Positions 29,201 to 40,528 of a stretch of 64,000 nucleotides of DNA are shown here, one piece after another (positions within the stretch are counted from its first letter, which is position 1; each line of letters starts with the position of its first letter). A program made the position numbers and the translations under genes. Origin of the DNA: Rosellinia necatrix (lineage: Eukaryota; Ascomycota; Sordariomycetes; Xylariales; Xylariaceae); NCBI GenBank assembly GCA_021209875.1, contig JAGYVD010000004.1:4563001-4627000 (forward strand), in the 5' to 3' direction. Below the pieces are notes generated by a model. The model did no database searches. It was not told the origin of the DNA and saw only the letters and a program-made list of their open reading frames with translations.

Positions 29201-32200
29201 GCAGAAAAACTAGCGATTAAAATAAATAAAGCTTTTATTAAGCAGATTATTAAAATTAAATTTAAGCTTTTAGATTTTTTTATTATATTAAATATATAGA
29301 ATATTAAACTTATAGCTATACGTAAGCTTAAAAATATTTTTATTATTTTTGTTTTTTGTAAAAATGCTTTTAATTTAATTAATAAACTTTAAAAAAACTA
29401 ACTAACAAAATAAAAGTTAGAAATAAAAACAGCTAAAAAATATACTGTTAAAAGCAGCGCTTATAATATTTAGCTATATAAACTTATAATTTTTTAAAAC
29501 ATTTTTAAATTAAAAAATAACCAGAGGTTAAAAGTAAAAAAATAAACTATAAGCTAAAAAAAATTTTTAAGCTTAAGCGTAAAAAATAAAACGATTATAT
29601 AAAGCAAAATAAAACTTTTTATTTAACGTAAAGCTGATTAGCTTTAAAAAAAAGTTTAAAAAGTTGTTTTTTAAAACTAAAATAATTAAATATTATAAAA
29701 TAACTTTAAAATATTAATCGTTAAAATATAAACAGCTTATTAATTAATTAATTAATTAAATAAACTAATAAAACGTATATATATACGCAAAATATTTTTA
29801 ACGGCTTTTGTTTAAGTTAAAAGTTAAAAGCTAAAAACTTTAATTTAATATTAAAAAAATAATAATGCGTTTATATTTATTATAATAATTTATTTAAATA
29901 ATATTATTAAAGTTCTAAATAATTAAAATTAGTTTAACTTTATAAAAATTTATTTATTTAATTAAAAATAAACGTTTTATAAAAAAATAAAAAGTATAAA
30001 ATATTATATATAATATTTATAGCTATAATAAACTAAAACAAGGCAAAAAAAATAAATGCTAGGTTAAAAAAGCGTATATATATAAACAATTTATTAAAAC
30101 CGCTACTAAAAAACTAAAAAAATTTTTAAAATTATTTAATAAGCAAGTAGTTTTATGCTAATATTTATATAAAAATAAAATCGCTTAAAAAAAAAAAATA
30201 GTTAAAATAATAAAACTAAATAAAATTTTAAAATTTTTACTACTGTTTAAATAAATATTTTAATATAAGTTTAATAAAAAAAATATATTAAGCAATATAA
30301 ATCGTATATTATAATATAAAATAATTTTTAACTAGAAAATATATTATAAATAACTTATGCAGTAATATTTGCTATAAAAACTTTTAAGTTTATAATAGTT
30401 TTAATAATATATTTTAATTTAAAAATGCTTTAGTTTAATATAATTTTATATTTTTAAACGTTTTATAAACTAAAAAACGTTACTAATATACTGTTTTTTA
30501 AAAGTTTTTATAGTTAAATAAAATAATATTATTAAATAAAACGTTATACGGTTTAAAAGATTTTCTGTTTTTTAATATAAAAAGTTCTTATTAATATTTA
30601 AAATGTTAAAAATAATTATTTTTTAAAAAGCTTTGTTTATTTTATATTAAAATTAATTTATATTTATAATTTTTATATAAACGATTTTTAATGCTTTATT
30701 ATAAAATTATAAAGCTAAAAATAAAAATTATATAAAATATTAAAAAGCATATAAACTTAAAAATAAGGCGATATTAAATAGTTTTTAAAAATTAAAATAA
30801 TTTATAATTAAAAAGCTTAAACGATTTTTTAGCTTATAATTAATATATTAAAAAATTATTAAACGTTATAAATTAAATAATTTAGCTTATATATTAGCTA
30901 TTTTTTATTATATAAAAATTTTATATATAATTTAGGTCAAGTTATAAAAAATAAATAAAAGCTTATTAAAAAAATTAAATTAGCGCTATATAACGGAGTA
31001 ATATTAAAAACAAACGTAGCTTTTATAATCAAAATGTTATTACGGTTTTTAATTAATTTAAGCGCTAATTATTATGCTGCGATTAATTATTTAATTAAAT
31101 ATTTATATAAAACTAGATTTCTAGCGGTTAGATTTAAAATAAGCTTTTTAAAAACATAAGCTTTTATAATCGCTAAAAACGTTTTGTTTATAAATAATAA
31201 AAAAACGTGCAGATTATTATATAAATATATTATATTAATTTTTAAAAGCTTTTTATTTAAAAACAATAAAATAAAATATTGTTTTAATATTAACTATTAA
31301 AACTAAAATTAAAATAATCGCTTTTATAGCCGGAAAAATTATAATATTAAAAAGCTTTTTTAAAATATTCTGTTTAATTTTAAAAATATATAAACTATTT
31401 ATTTAAATAATATATAAACGATTAAATTAATTATAAAAAAAATAAACAAATTAATATAAAATTATAGCATATTAATATATAAAATATATAAGCAAAACAA
31501 AAGTATTAAAAAATTATTTAAAATAGAATATTTTTAATTATTTAAATATTAATAAACAAGCTTATAAAAATTTATTACGCGTTTAGTTTAAATATTTTTA
31601 CGTTTTATTTAATTTTACGATTATAATTATAAAATTTAAAAAAGTATAACTTGCAAGTAATAAAAACTAATTAATTATAACTAAAAGATTTTTTAAATTA
31701 TTTTTAAATATTTGCTTTTATAAGCAGATTAATAAAATTATTATTATTAGGATTAATTTTATATTAAAACAGTATTTTTTTTTTTATTTATTTTTTATAA
31801 ATAGCTGGTTTAAAATCCAGGTTATTTTTAACAACTAAAGCTTTTAAACGATTAGCAGATATTATAAAAAGCTTAAAAACATATAATTTTTTTTTTTAAC
31901 TTAAAGTTTTTATGCTGAAGCGTTATAACTGCTGATTTAAAAAAACGATTATAATTTTTAAACATTTTATAATATTTACTAATGCTTTTAAACTTACAGA
32001 TCGTTAGATTTATTTTATATTTAATTATTTTATATAGTATAAATAGCTAAAAAAAAATTTTAATAAAACTGTTTTTTTTTTAATATTTATTTTTATTAAA
32101 GCAAAAGCTTTTTTAACTGCTAAAGCAGCTATAATTTTTTTATTTATCAAAGCAGAAATATTATTAGCGTTAATATTAGCGTTATTATTTTTAAAAAAAA

Positions 32201-33190
32201 AGTGGCCGGACTTAAAACTATTATTTCTAGCTTTTTTTAAAGCCGCTATTTTTAATTGTTGCAGCTAAGCTTAAACTTGCTTTATTTTATTTTTAATAAA
32301 AGCGTGCTTAAACTAAAAAAATAGCAGCTTTAATAAAAGCGTAAAAAATTAAAAATTTTTAAGAATTTTATAAGCTATTATATTAAAAAATTAAATTAAA
32401 AAAAAAATAAAAAGTTTATTAAAACGTTTTTTTTAGCTTATATTATTTTAAAAAAAACTATAATAAAAAGCTTGTCTGTTTTTTAGCTATATAAAATTTT
32501 AATAAAAAAAAACGCTTATAAAAAGCAAAACTACTTATATAAAAATATATTTATATCTGCTAGCATAAAAATAATATTATTAATTAAAATATTAAATTTA
32601 ATAGCAGTGTTTTTTTAATTTTTTTTATATTGTTAAACAAACATAAGCGTAGCAAAAACGCTTTTTTAACTTATTTTTTATAAATCGATTTTTTTTTTTA
32701 GCAGGTTTTTTAAAAACAATTTTATTATTATTAGCATGCTTATTATTAATATAATATAAGCTTAATAAAAAAGCTAAACTAGCTGGCTTTTTATTAAAAA
32801 AAAAAATCTGCGTTATTAGCTAAAAGCTACAGCAGCAGTATAAAAAGCTTTAAAGCTTTTTATTAAAAAAAATCGGCTTTAAAGCTTATTAAAAAAAAAC
32901 TAAAAATAAAATTAATATATATAATTAATAAAAAAATTTTAAAAAAAATATATAAAACTAAACTAAATATAAAACTATTAAACTTAAAGTTTAATTTTTT
33001 TAATATTATAAATATCGGCTAGCGTTTTATTAATAACGCTAGCTATTATTAGCTCGGCGGTTTTTTTTAAAGCAGAATTAGCAGTAAAAAAAGCGGCAAC
33101 TAAGCTTAGCTTTTTAGCAGCGGCAGCAGCCCAAGCGGTAGTAGTTATAATAATAACAGAAGCAAAAAAAAAAAGCAAGCAAAAAAACAA

Positions 33191-33275
33191 ACAAGCAAGC
33201 AGGCGGCGCGGAAGCGGAGCAGCAGCAGCACTAGTAGTAGCAGCAGCAGTTGCAGCAGCAATAGCAGCAATAACG
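33191..33275 (+). repeat. CAG-rich low-complexity tract inside the 8.26-kb element
   Basis: A run dominated by GCAGCAGCAG words and a short GGCGGCGCGG stretch, the only GC-rich patch in the interior of this element. It retains many CpA dinucleotides, the preferred RIP target, in a region otherwise stripped of them. It is probably a microsatellite that expanded after mutation stopped, or an originally dense CAG tract. Confidence 0.6.
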
Positions 33276-33891
33276 CAAAAATATTTATTTTAAAATAAAA
33301 TTAGTTTTTTAATTACAGCATAAAAAATCAGAACAACTTTTAAAAATTATTTATAAAAAAAAAAAAACGGCGGCTTAAAAAACTAAACATAATAAATTTT
33401 TAATACTATTTATATTAATTAAAACGATTAATTATATATAAAACTGCTTGCTGCAGCATATATTTAATAAAAAAAATTACTTATAAAAAAAACGATTTTT
33501 AAAATTGTTTAAAAACTATTAAAAAACAACTGTTAGCTTAAAACTAATACGCGTTAAAATGCCAGCGATTTAAAAAATTATATATAAATTAACTAATTAA
33601 TTTAAAAATTAAAAAAAAAAAGCTAAACTATTACTTATTTAAAAATATTTATATTGCTTTTATAAAATTATTTGCTAGCTAATTATTTTAGCAAGTATGT
33701 TTTTATTATTATTAACTATTTTAAATAGCAACTTTTATTTAAAAAAAAGCTTTTTAACTATAAAATTTTTAAAAATAATTATTTAAATTAATTATAAAAA
33801 TTATTATTTATTTTTATATATAAAGTTATATAAAACAATTATTAAAATTTATTTTACAGATCAAGCTTTAATTAGCTAGATCTAAAGAATA

Positions 33892-34212
33892 TATTACGAT
33901 AAAATAAATAGCTTTAACAAAAAGCTGGTAATTATAGCCTAAGTGCCGCAGTAAGCTTTATAGTTAAATTAATAGCTATTAAAATAAACGGTCGGGCTTA
34001 TATAAGCTTAACCTATTTAAACGGATTAATTACAGGGCAGAAAAAATATAATTTTTTTTAAGCTGTATATATAAGCTGGCTAGTCCGATTATTTCTATAT
34101 AATATAACTTAACTAAATAGATTATTAATATAAGCTTAAATTAACTTGCCTGCACTGATTGCTTAGCTTTAATTCTACTGTTCTTATACGATTTATCTGT
34201 TCTTCCGCGACA
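33892..34212 (+). repeat. Right LTR of the 8.26-kb element
   Basis: Direct repeat of 25950-26270. Here the inner (left) part is mutated and the last 80 bp, up to TTCCGCGACA, are nearly clean, the mirror image of the left LTR. Confidence 0.87.
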
Positions 34213-34217
34213 ACTTA

Positions 34218-36423
34218 ATATATATAAAATTTTTTTTTTTTATTAATAGATTTTTATAAATAATATTAATATAAGTTTTATTTTAAATTTTTATTATATT
34301 AATAATAAAGCATTATATAAAAAAATTAAATTTTCAAATAATTAAAAATATTATATATTAAAACTTTAATAAATATAAAAAGTTATTTAAAATATTTTAA
34401 TAAATAAATTATATAATATAATTAATAAATTTAATAATATAATAGTTTTATATATAATAATTTAAAAATTTTAATTATTTTAAACATTTTTAGTTTTAAT
34501 AGTTTTATATTTAAACTTAAAATTATTATATAATTATTTAGTTAAGCTAAATATAATATAAAAAAACGTTTAATAATAAATATTATATTGTTTTAAAAAT
34601 CGTATAAAAATTTTTTTTAAAATATAATAAATTAACAGTGCTAACAACTTAATAAATATATTTATTAAATAAAAGCTAAACTAAGCTTTAAAAATTTAAT
34701 ATTTATAAATAAATTAATTATATAAGTTGAAATATATATAAAAAAACTAAAAATAAAAATAATAAAAAATAAAATTTATATAATAATAAACGCTACTTTT
34801 TATATAATAATAATATAAACTTTATTTTATTATATAATAAAAAATATAAGCATAACTAAAAACCTGACTTTTTAAAAAATAAGCTTTAGTAGTATAATAA
34901 CAATATATATTATATTTAATTATTATATAACCTAGGTTTAATTTTTAGTTAAAATTTATAAAGTTTAAAGTTTATAAAAAACATTATAAACTTTAAACTT
35001 TATTATTTTTTGATATTTTTTATTTTTAAATATTATTTTTTTTTTTATATAACAACAGCTTAAACTTTATTTTATTTATATAAAAAATATATAATTATTA
35101 CTAAAAGCCTAACTTTTTAAAAACAGGCTTTAATAATATAATAGTAATATATATAAAAATTAACTGTTATATATTTTAAGTTTAATTTTTAATTAAAGCT
35201 AGCAAAGCTTAAAATCTATAGTTTATAAATAAATTAATATAATAGACTTTAAGCTTTATATTTTTTTATTTATATATAATAATTAATTGTTTTTTAAAAA
35301 AAAAAAGATTAAAGTTAATTTTTTTTTTTTTTTTTTACGCACGAAAAAAACTATATACAAGCTACACTTGTATTTTTATGTTTATACAGACTATATTTTT
35401 ATTTTTATGTTATTTATGCAAAAAAACAAAACATAAAAAAAGCAAAAAAATAAATTTATTTAATTTTCTTTTTTTTTTAGCTATAATTAAAATATTATAT
35501 TTTATATAAATATTAAATATAAAAACATAAGCGTTTTTTAAAAACTAAAAACTTAATAATATAAATTAAATAAAACTTTTTAATTATAATAGCAGCTATT
35601 ATATAATTTATTTATATATATTTTAAGCATTAAACTTTTAATTTTAAACTAAAAAATTTAAAAATAGTTTTTATAATAAATAAACTTAGTTTAAACGTTT
35701 ATAAAAACATTTAAAACTATTATTTAAAATAAAATATTATAAAAAAAACAGCAGTAATAATATTTTTAATATTTTATTATATATAAAAACTTATTAATAA
35801 AAAAAATAAAAATATATAAATAATTATCTGCTTAAAAAAAATTATATATATTAATATATAAAAACTATATTAAAGCTTAGCAGGCTTAAATTTTTATAAA
35901 AAAACAGTAAACTTTTATTTAGCCGTTTTTTTTTATATAAATAAAGTTTGCGAACTATAAAATATTTTTATTAAAAAAGCGCAAAATAAAAATAAAAGCA
36001 GGCAAACAGCATAAAAACAACAGTAGCAGCAACAGAAACAGCAGTAAACATTATTATTATTATTATTATTATTAATATTATAGCTTTTAAAAGTTAGCAT
36101 TTATATTATATAAAAAAAAAGCTACTATATATATATATAAAAAATAAAAAAAAAATAAACAGAACAGCAGAACAAAAAGTTAGCTATAAATAAAGCTGTA
36201 TATATATTTAAGCAGCAGAAAGCATGCTAGCAACTTTAAGCTTAAGCTTAAGTATTAAACAGCAGCTATATAAAGCATGCATAAATTAAAAGCTGTATAT
36301 AAATAAAAAACTTTATATAAAAAAACAACTATTTATAAACAAATAATTATATATATATAAACAACTATATATAAACAGAAAATAATATATAAATAAAAAC
36401 TATAACTAATAAAAAAAAGCTAA
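34218..36423 (+). other. Block B, right part
   Basis: Continues block B after the nested element and is collinear with 38025-40217 and 41600-43744. It contains the two hairpin subrepeats near 34860 and 35105, a CAG/ATT low-complexity patch at about 36020-36076, and ends just before LTR3. Confidence 0.65.
34856..35280 (+). repeat. Tandem hairpin subrepeats in block B (also in B' and B'')
   Basis: Two subrepeats with a period of about 245 bp, each starting with an inverted repeat of AAAGCCTG and CAGGCTTT around an A/T spacer. The first also holds a second perfect inverted repeat, 17-bp arms starting AAAGTTTAAAG around AAAAACAT (about 34965-35006). Equivalent pairs lie near 38655/38905 and 42235/42482. 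The copy near 38770-38815 keeps the less mutated right arm (TATAAACCCTGGACTTT). They sit toward the 3' end of the element, so a non-coding 3' role is likely, but nothing shows what it is. Confidence 0.55.
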
Positions 36424-36741
36424 TGTTAAAACTATAGCAATTAATTATAATTATTTACAGCTGTTATATATATATATATTTTATATAAATATATAGCATA
36501 TATATTATATATATATATATATATATAACATATATGTTTTATATATAAAAGAGGCTGTATTATCGATATTATTTTAATAAGTTGTATATTAATAGAATTT
36601 TATATAAAACTTAAAATAAAACTATATATCATAATTATTTAAATAAAATTATTAAGCATAATAAATATTATATAATAAAAAGTTATATTTTATTTTATAT
36701 ATAAACAGTATATGTATCGCATATATAAAGCTTATTTAACA
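36424..36741 (+). repeat. LTR3 of the composite family
   Basis: A 318-bp copy starting TGTTAAAACTATAGC and ending TTTAACA. It forms the right end of the inner full-length element (LTR2 to LTR3). It is followed by AGCGAGA, whose last five bases differ by one from the CTAGA before LTR2. Confidence 0.83.
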
Positions 36742-37210
36742 AGCGAGATAATATTTTTATAACAGCAAAAAAACAACAGGCATATATTTTAATAATAAAG
36801 CTTTAAAAAAACAGTATAATTATTGTACCAGAGATATTATTTAAAAAATCAAATATAATTAAAATTAATAATTTTATTATATGAAAAATATTCCATTTTA
36901 TTAAACATATTAAATCTAAACATAATAAAGTTTAAATTTTTAAGTTTAAACTTATATATAAAAAAAAAAAAAACAACCTAACTATATAAAAAATTAAAAC
37001 TTATTATATAAAAATATAAAAATGCTAAAAAAAAACAGTATTTATATAATCTTTAATTGTTTAATAAATAATTAAAAACTGTTGTTAATATTTAAACTTT
37101 TATTAATTTATAACTATAATATTTTAAATAAACTTTAAAATATTATATAAATATATATATAATTAAAAAATAAGCTAGCAAAAAAGTTTTTATATAATTA
37201 TTTAATAAAC

Positions 37211-37414
37211 TGATACGCGCGCGTAGAGGGAGCGCTTATATAAGCCCCTCGCTTGGGGTGCTGTGGCCCGTGGCCACAGGCACAACCTAATTGGGCCTAG
37301 CCCCATGTATGTGGGCCCTAGCCCACACCTAGGTAAAACTTTAGCTTAGCCTAGATTTGCTAGTTCTTCATCTTTTTACAATACACACTTTACACCCCCA
37401 TGGTGCACCTTTCA
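37211..37414 (+). mobile_element. Solo LTR, 204 bp, near-normal GC, TSD TAAAC
   Basis: Starts TGATACGCGCG and ends CACCTTTCA. It is bracketed by TAAAC at 37206-37210 and 37415-37419. Block B at about 25340 and B'' at about 40980 show the same region uninterrupted. A TATA-like word within GCTTATATAAGCC suggests an LTR core promoter. It is unrelated to the other LTR families in this window and carries little RIP-type change, so it is a young insertion. Confidence 0.85.
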
Positions 37415-39814
37415 TAAACATAAGCTAAAATATTTTAAAAAAATAATTTTAAAAATTATATAATAGCTATATAAACTAATAAAATTAAAAATATATTAGT
37501 TTAAAACTTTTATTAATATTATTAAAATAATTAAATATGTTTATATTTATATATAATTTATATTTATTATATATAAAAAACAACTAAAAATTTTAATATT
37601 ATTAGTTTATAAATAAATAATATCTTTAATTTTATTATATTAAATTTTTAAAAAAAAAATATATAAGCTAAAACAAGCTAATTTTTATATAAAACTAAAA
37701 AAATATTTTAATTAAAATACTTAATTAAATTTAATAGCAGCTAAATTATATTATTATATAAAAAATATTATTTTAATATAAAAAAATAAAACAAATAATT
37801 AGCTTAAGTTAACTTTTATATAATAAAAACTATTTAAAATTATATTTTATAACAGGCTAAAAAACTTATATTAATAGTATATATTAACTAAAAGCTTTAT
37901 ATAATTTATTAATACCTGTTTAAATAATTAATCCAGCTTTAAATAACATTAAAACTTAAACTAAAAATTTAATAATAAAAAACAATTTTAAATAAAATTT
38001 AACTTTTATATTATTAAATTTAATATATATAAAACTATTTATTTTTATTAATAGATTTTTATAAATAATATTAATATAAGTTTTAGTTTAGATTTTTATT
38101 ATATTAATAATAAGATATTATATAAAAAAAATTAAGTTTTAAAATAATTAAAAATATTATATATTAAAACTTTAATAAATATAAAAAATTATTTAAAATG
38201 TTTTAATAAATAAGCTATATAATATAATTAATAGATTTAAAAATATAATAGTTTTATATATAACTCTTTAAAAATTTAGCTATTTTAAACGTTTTTTAGT
38301 TTTAATAGTTTTATATTTAAACTTAAAATTATTATATAATTATTTAATTAAGCTAGATATAATATAAAAAAAACGTTTAATAATAAATATTATATCGCTT
38401 TAAAATTATATAAAAAGTTTTTTTTAAAATATAATAAATTTATAGTATTAATAATTTTATAAACATATTTATTAAATAAAAACTAAACTAAGCTTTAAAA
38501 ACCTAGTATTTATAAATGAACTAATTATATAAATTAAAACGTATATAAAATAAATTAAAAAGTAAAAATAATAAAAAGCAGGGTTTATATAATAATAAAC
38601 ATTATTTTTTATATAATAATAATATAAACTTTATTTTATTATATAATAAAAATATAAACATAACTAAAAACTTAACTTTTAAAAAACAGGCCTTAATAAT
38701 ATAATAATAATATATATTATATTTAATTATTATATAACTTAGGTTTAATTTTTAGTTAAAGCTTATAAAGTTTAAAATTTATAAAAAACATTATAAACCC
38801 TGGACTTTATTATTTTTTATTATTTTTTATTTTTAAATATTTTTAATTTTTTTATATAATAACAGCCTAAACTTTATTTTATTTATATAAAAAGATATAT
38901 AATTATTACTAAAAGCTTAAATTTTTAAAAAACAAGCTTTAGTAATATAGTAGTAATATATATAATAGTTAGTTATTATATATTTTAGGTTTAATTTTTA
39001 ACTAAAGCTAGCAAAGCTTAAAAGTTTATAGTTTATAAAAAGATTAATATAATAAACTCTAAGCTTTATATTTTTTTTATATATAATAATTAATTGTTTT
39101 TTTTATATACAAAAAAAAACTATATATAAGCTATACTTTTATTTTTATATTTATATTAACTATATTTTTATTTTTATATTATTTATATATAAAAAATAAA
39201 ACATAAAAAAAGCAAAAAACAAATTTATTTAATTTTTTTTTTTTTTTTAATTATAATTAAAATATTATATTTTATATAAACATTAAATATAAAAATATAA
39301 ACGTTTTTATAAAAACTAAAGCTTTAATAATATAAATTAAATAAAGTTTTTAATTATATTAGCAGCTATTATATAATTTATTTATATATTTTTTAAATAT
39401 TAAATTTTTAGTTTTAAATTAAAAAATTTAAAAATAGTTTTGCAGCCGATAAACTTAGTTTAAACGTTTATAAAAACGTTTAAAGCTGCTATTTAAAATA
39501 AAATATTATAAAAAAATAACAGCAATAATATTTTTAATATTTTATTATATATAAAAACTTATTAATAAAAAAAAAATAAAAATATATAAATAATTATCTG
39601 TTTAAAAAAAATTATATATATTAATATATAAAAATTATATTAAAATTTAATAAGCTTAAGTTTTTATAAAAAATAATAAATTTTATTTAGCTGTTTTTTT
39701 ATATAAATAAAGTTTATAAACTATAAAACATTTTTATTAAAAAAACGCAAAGTAAAAGCAAAAATAAACAAGCAGCATAAAAACAGCGGCAGCAGCAGCA
39801 GAAACAGCAGCAGA

Positions 39815-39816
<2 letters not shown>

Positions 39817-39864
<48 letters not shown>
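39817..39864 (+). repeat. (ATT)n microsatellite in block B'
   Basis: About 16 uninterrupted ATT units follow a CAG-rich patch. The corresponding tracts in B (about 36053) and B'' (about 43368) are shorter, so length changed after the blocks were duplicated. Confidence 0.85.
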
Positions 39865-39866
<2 letters not shown>

Positions 39867-40217
39867 ACTATAGTTTTTAAAAGTTAATATTTATACTATA
39901 TAAAAAAAAAGCTATTATATATGTATATATATATATATATATATAAAACAAACAGAACAGCAGAACAGAAAATTAGCTGTAAATAAAGCTATATATATAT
40001 TTAAGCAGTAGAAAACATACTAGCAACTTTAAGCCCAGGCTTAAGCACTAGGCAGCAGCTATATAAAACATATATAAATTAAAAGCTGCATATAAACAAA
40101 AAACTTTATATAAAAAAGCAACTATATATAAACAAGCAATTATATATATATAAACAACTATATATAAGCAGAAAATAATATATAAATAAAAACTATAATT
40201 AATAAAAAAAAAGCTAG

Positions 40218-40528
40218 TATTAAAACTATAATAATTAATTATAGTTATTTATAGCTGTTATATATATATATATTTTATATAAATATATAATGTATATATT
40301 ATATATATATATAGTTTATATGCTTTATATATAAAACAAGCTGTATTATCGCTGTTATTTTAATAAGTTGTACGCTAGCAGAATTTTTATATAAGACTTG
40401 AAATAATATTACGCACGATAGTTATTTAAATAGAATTATTAAGCATAATAAACATCGTATAACAAAAAGTTATATTCTGTTTTATGTGTAAACAGTACGT
40501 GCATCACATATATAAAGCCTATTTAACA
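40218..40528 (+). repeat. LTR4 of the composite family
   Basis: A 311-bp copy starting TATTAAAACTATAAT and ending TTTAACA. It is followed by TTAGA, the RIP-mutated form of the CTAGA seen before LTR2. Confidence 0.83.

Larger units (their letters stand above)
25950..34212 (+). mobile_element. 8.26-kb full-length LTR retrotransposon nested in block B, TSD ACTTA
   Basis: 321-bp direct repeats at 25950-26270 and 33892-34212 enclose 7.6 kb of RIP-mutated sequence. ACTTA precedes the left LTR (25945-25949) and follows the right one (34213-34217), a perfect 5-bp duplication. The LTR ends are TGTCACGATG..GCGACA. The size fits an autonomous gag-pol element, but no reverse transcriptase or integrase motif survives clearly, so Gypsy versus Copia cannot be decided. 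TATA-like words in the LTR (GTATATATAAGCTGG) suggest plus-strand transcription. Removing this element restores collinearity of block B with B' and B''. Confidence 0.87.
36742..40217 (+). other. Block B', second copy
   Basis: Collinear with the other B blocks once the 204-bp solo LTR and its duplicated TAAAC are removed. AT-rich and without a frame. It contains the hairpin subrepeats and a long ATT microsatellite. Confidence 0.65.

Noticed and set aside
32984..33190. 68-codon minus-strand frame with an Ala-rich stretch
   Set aside because: Created by the low-complexity GC-richer patch next to the CAG tract inside a mutated LTR element.
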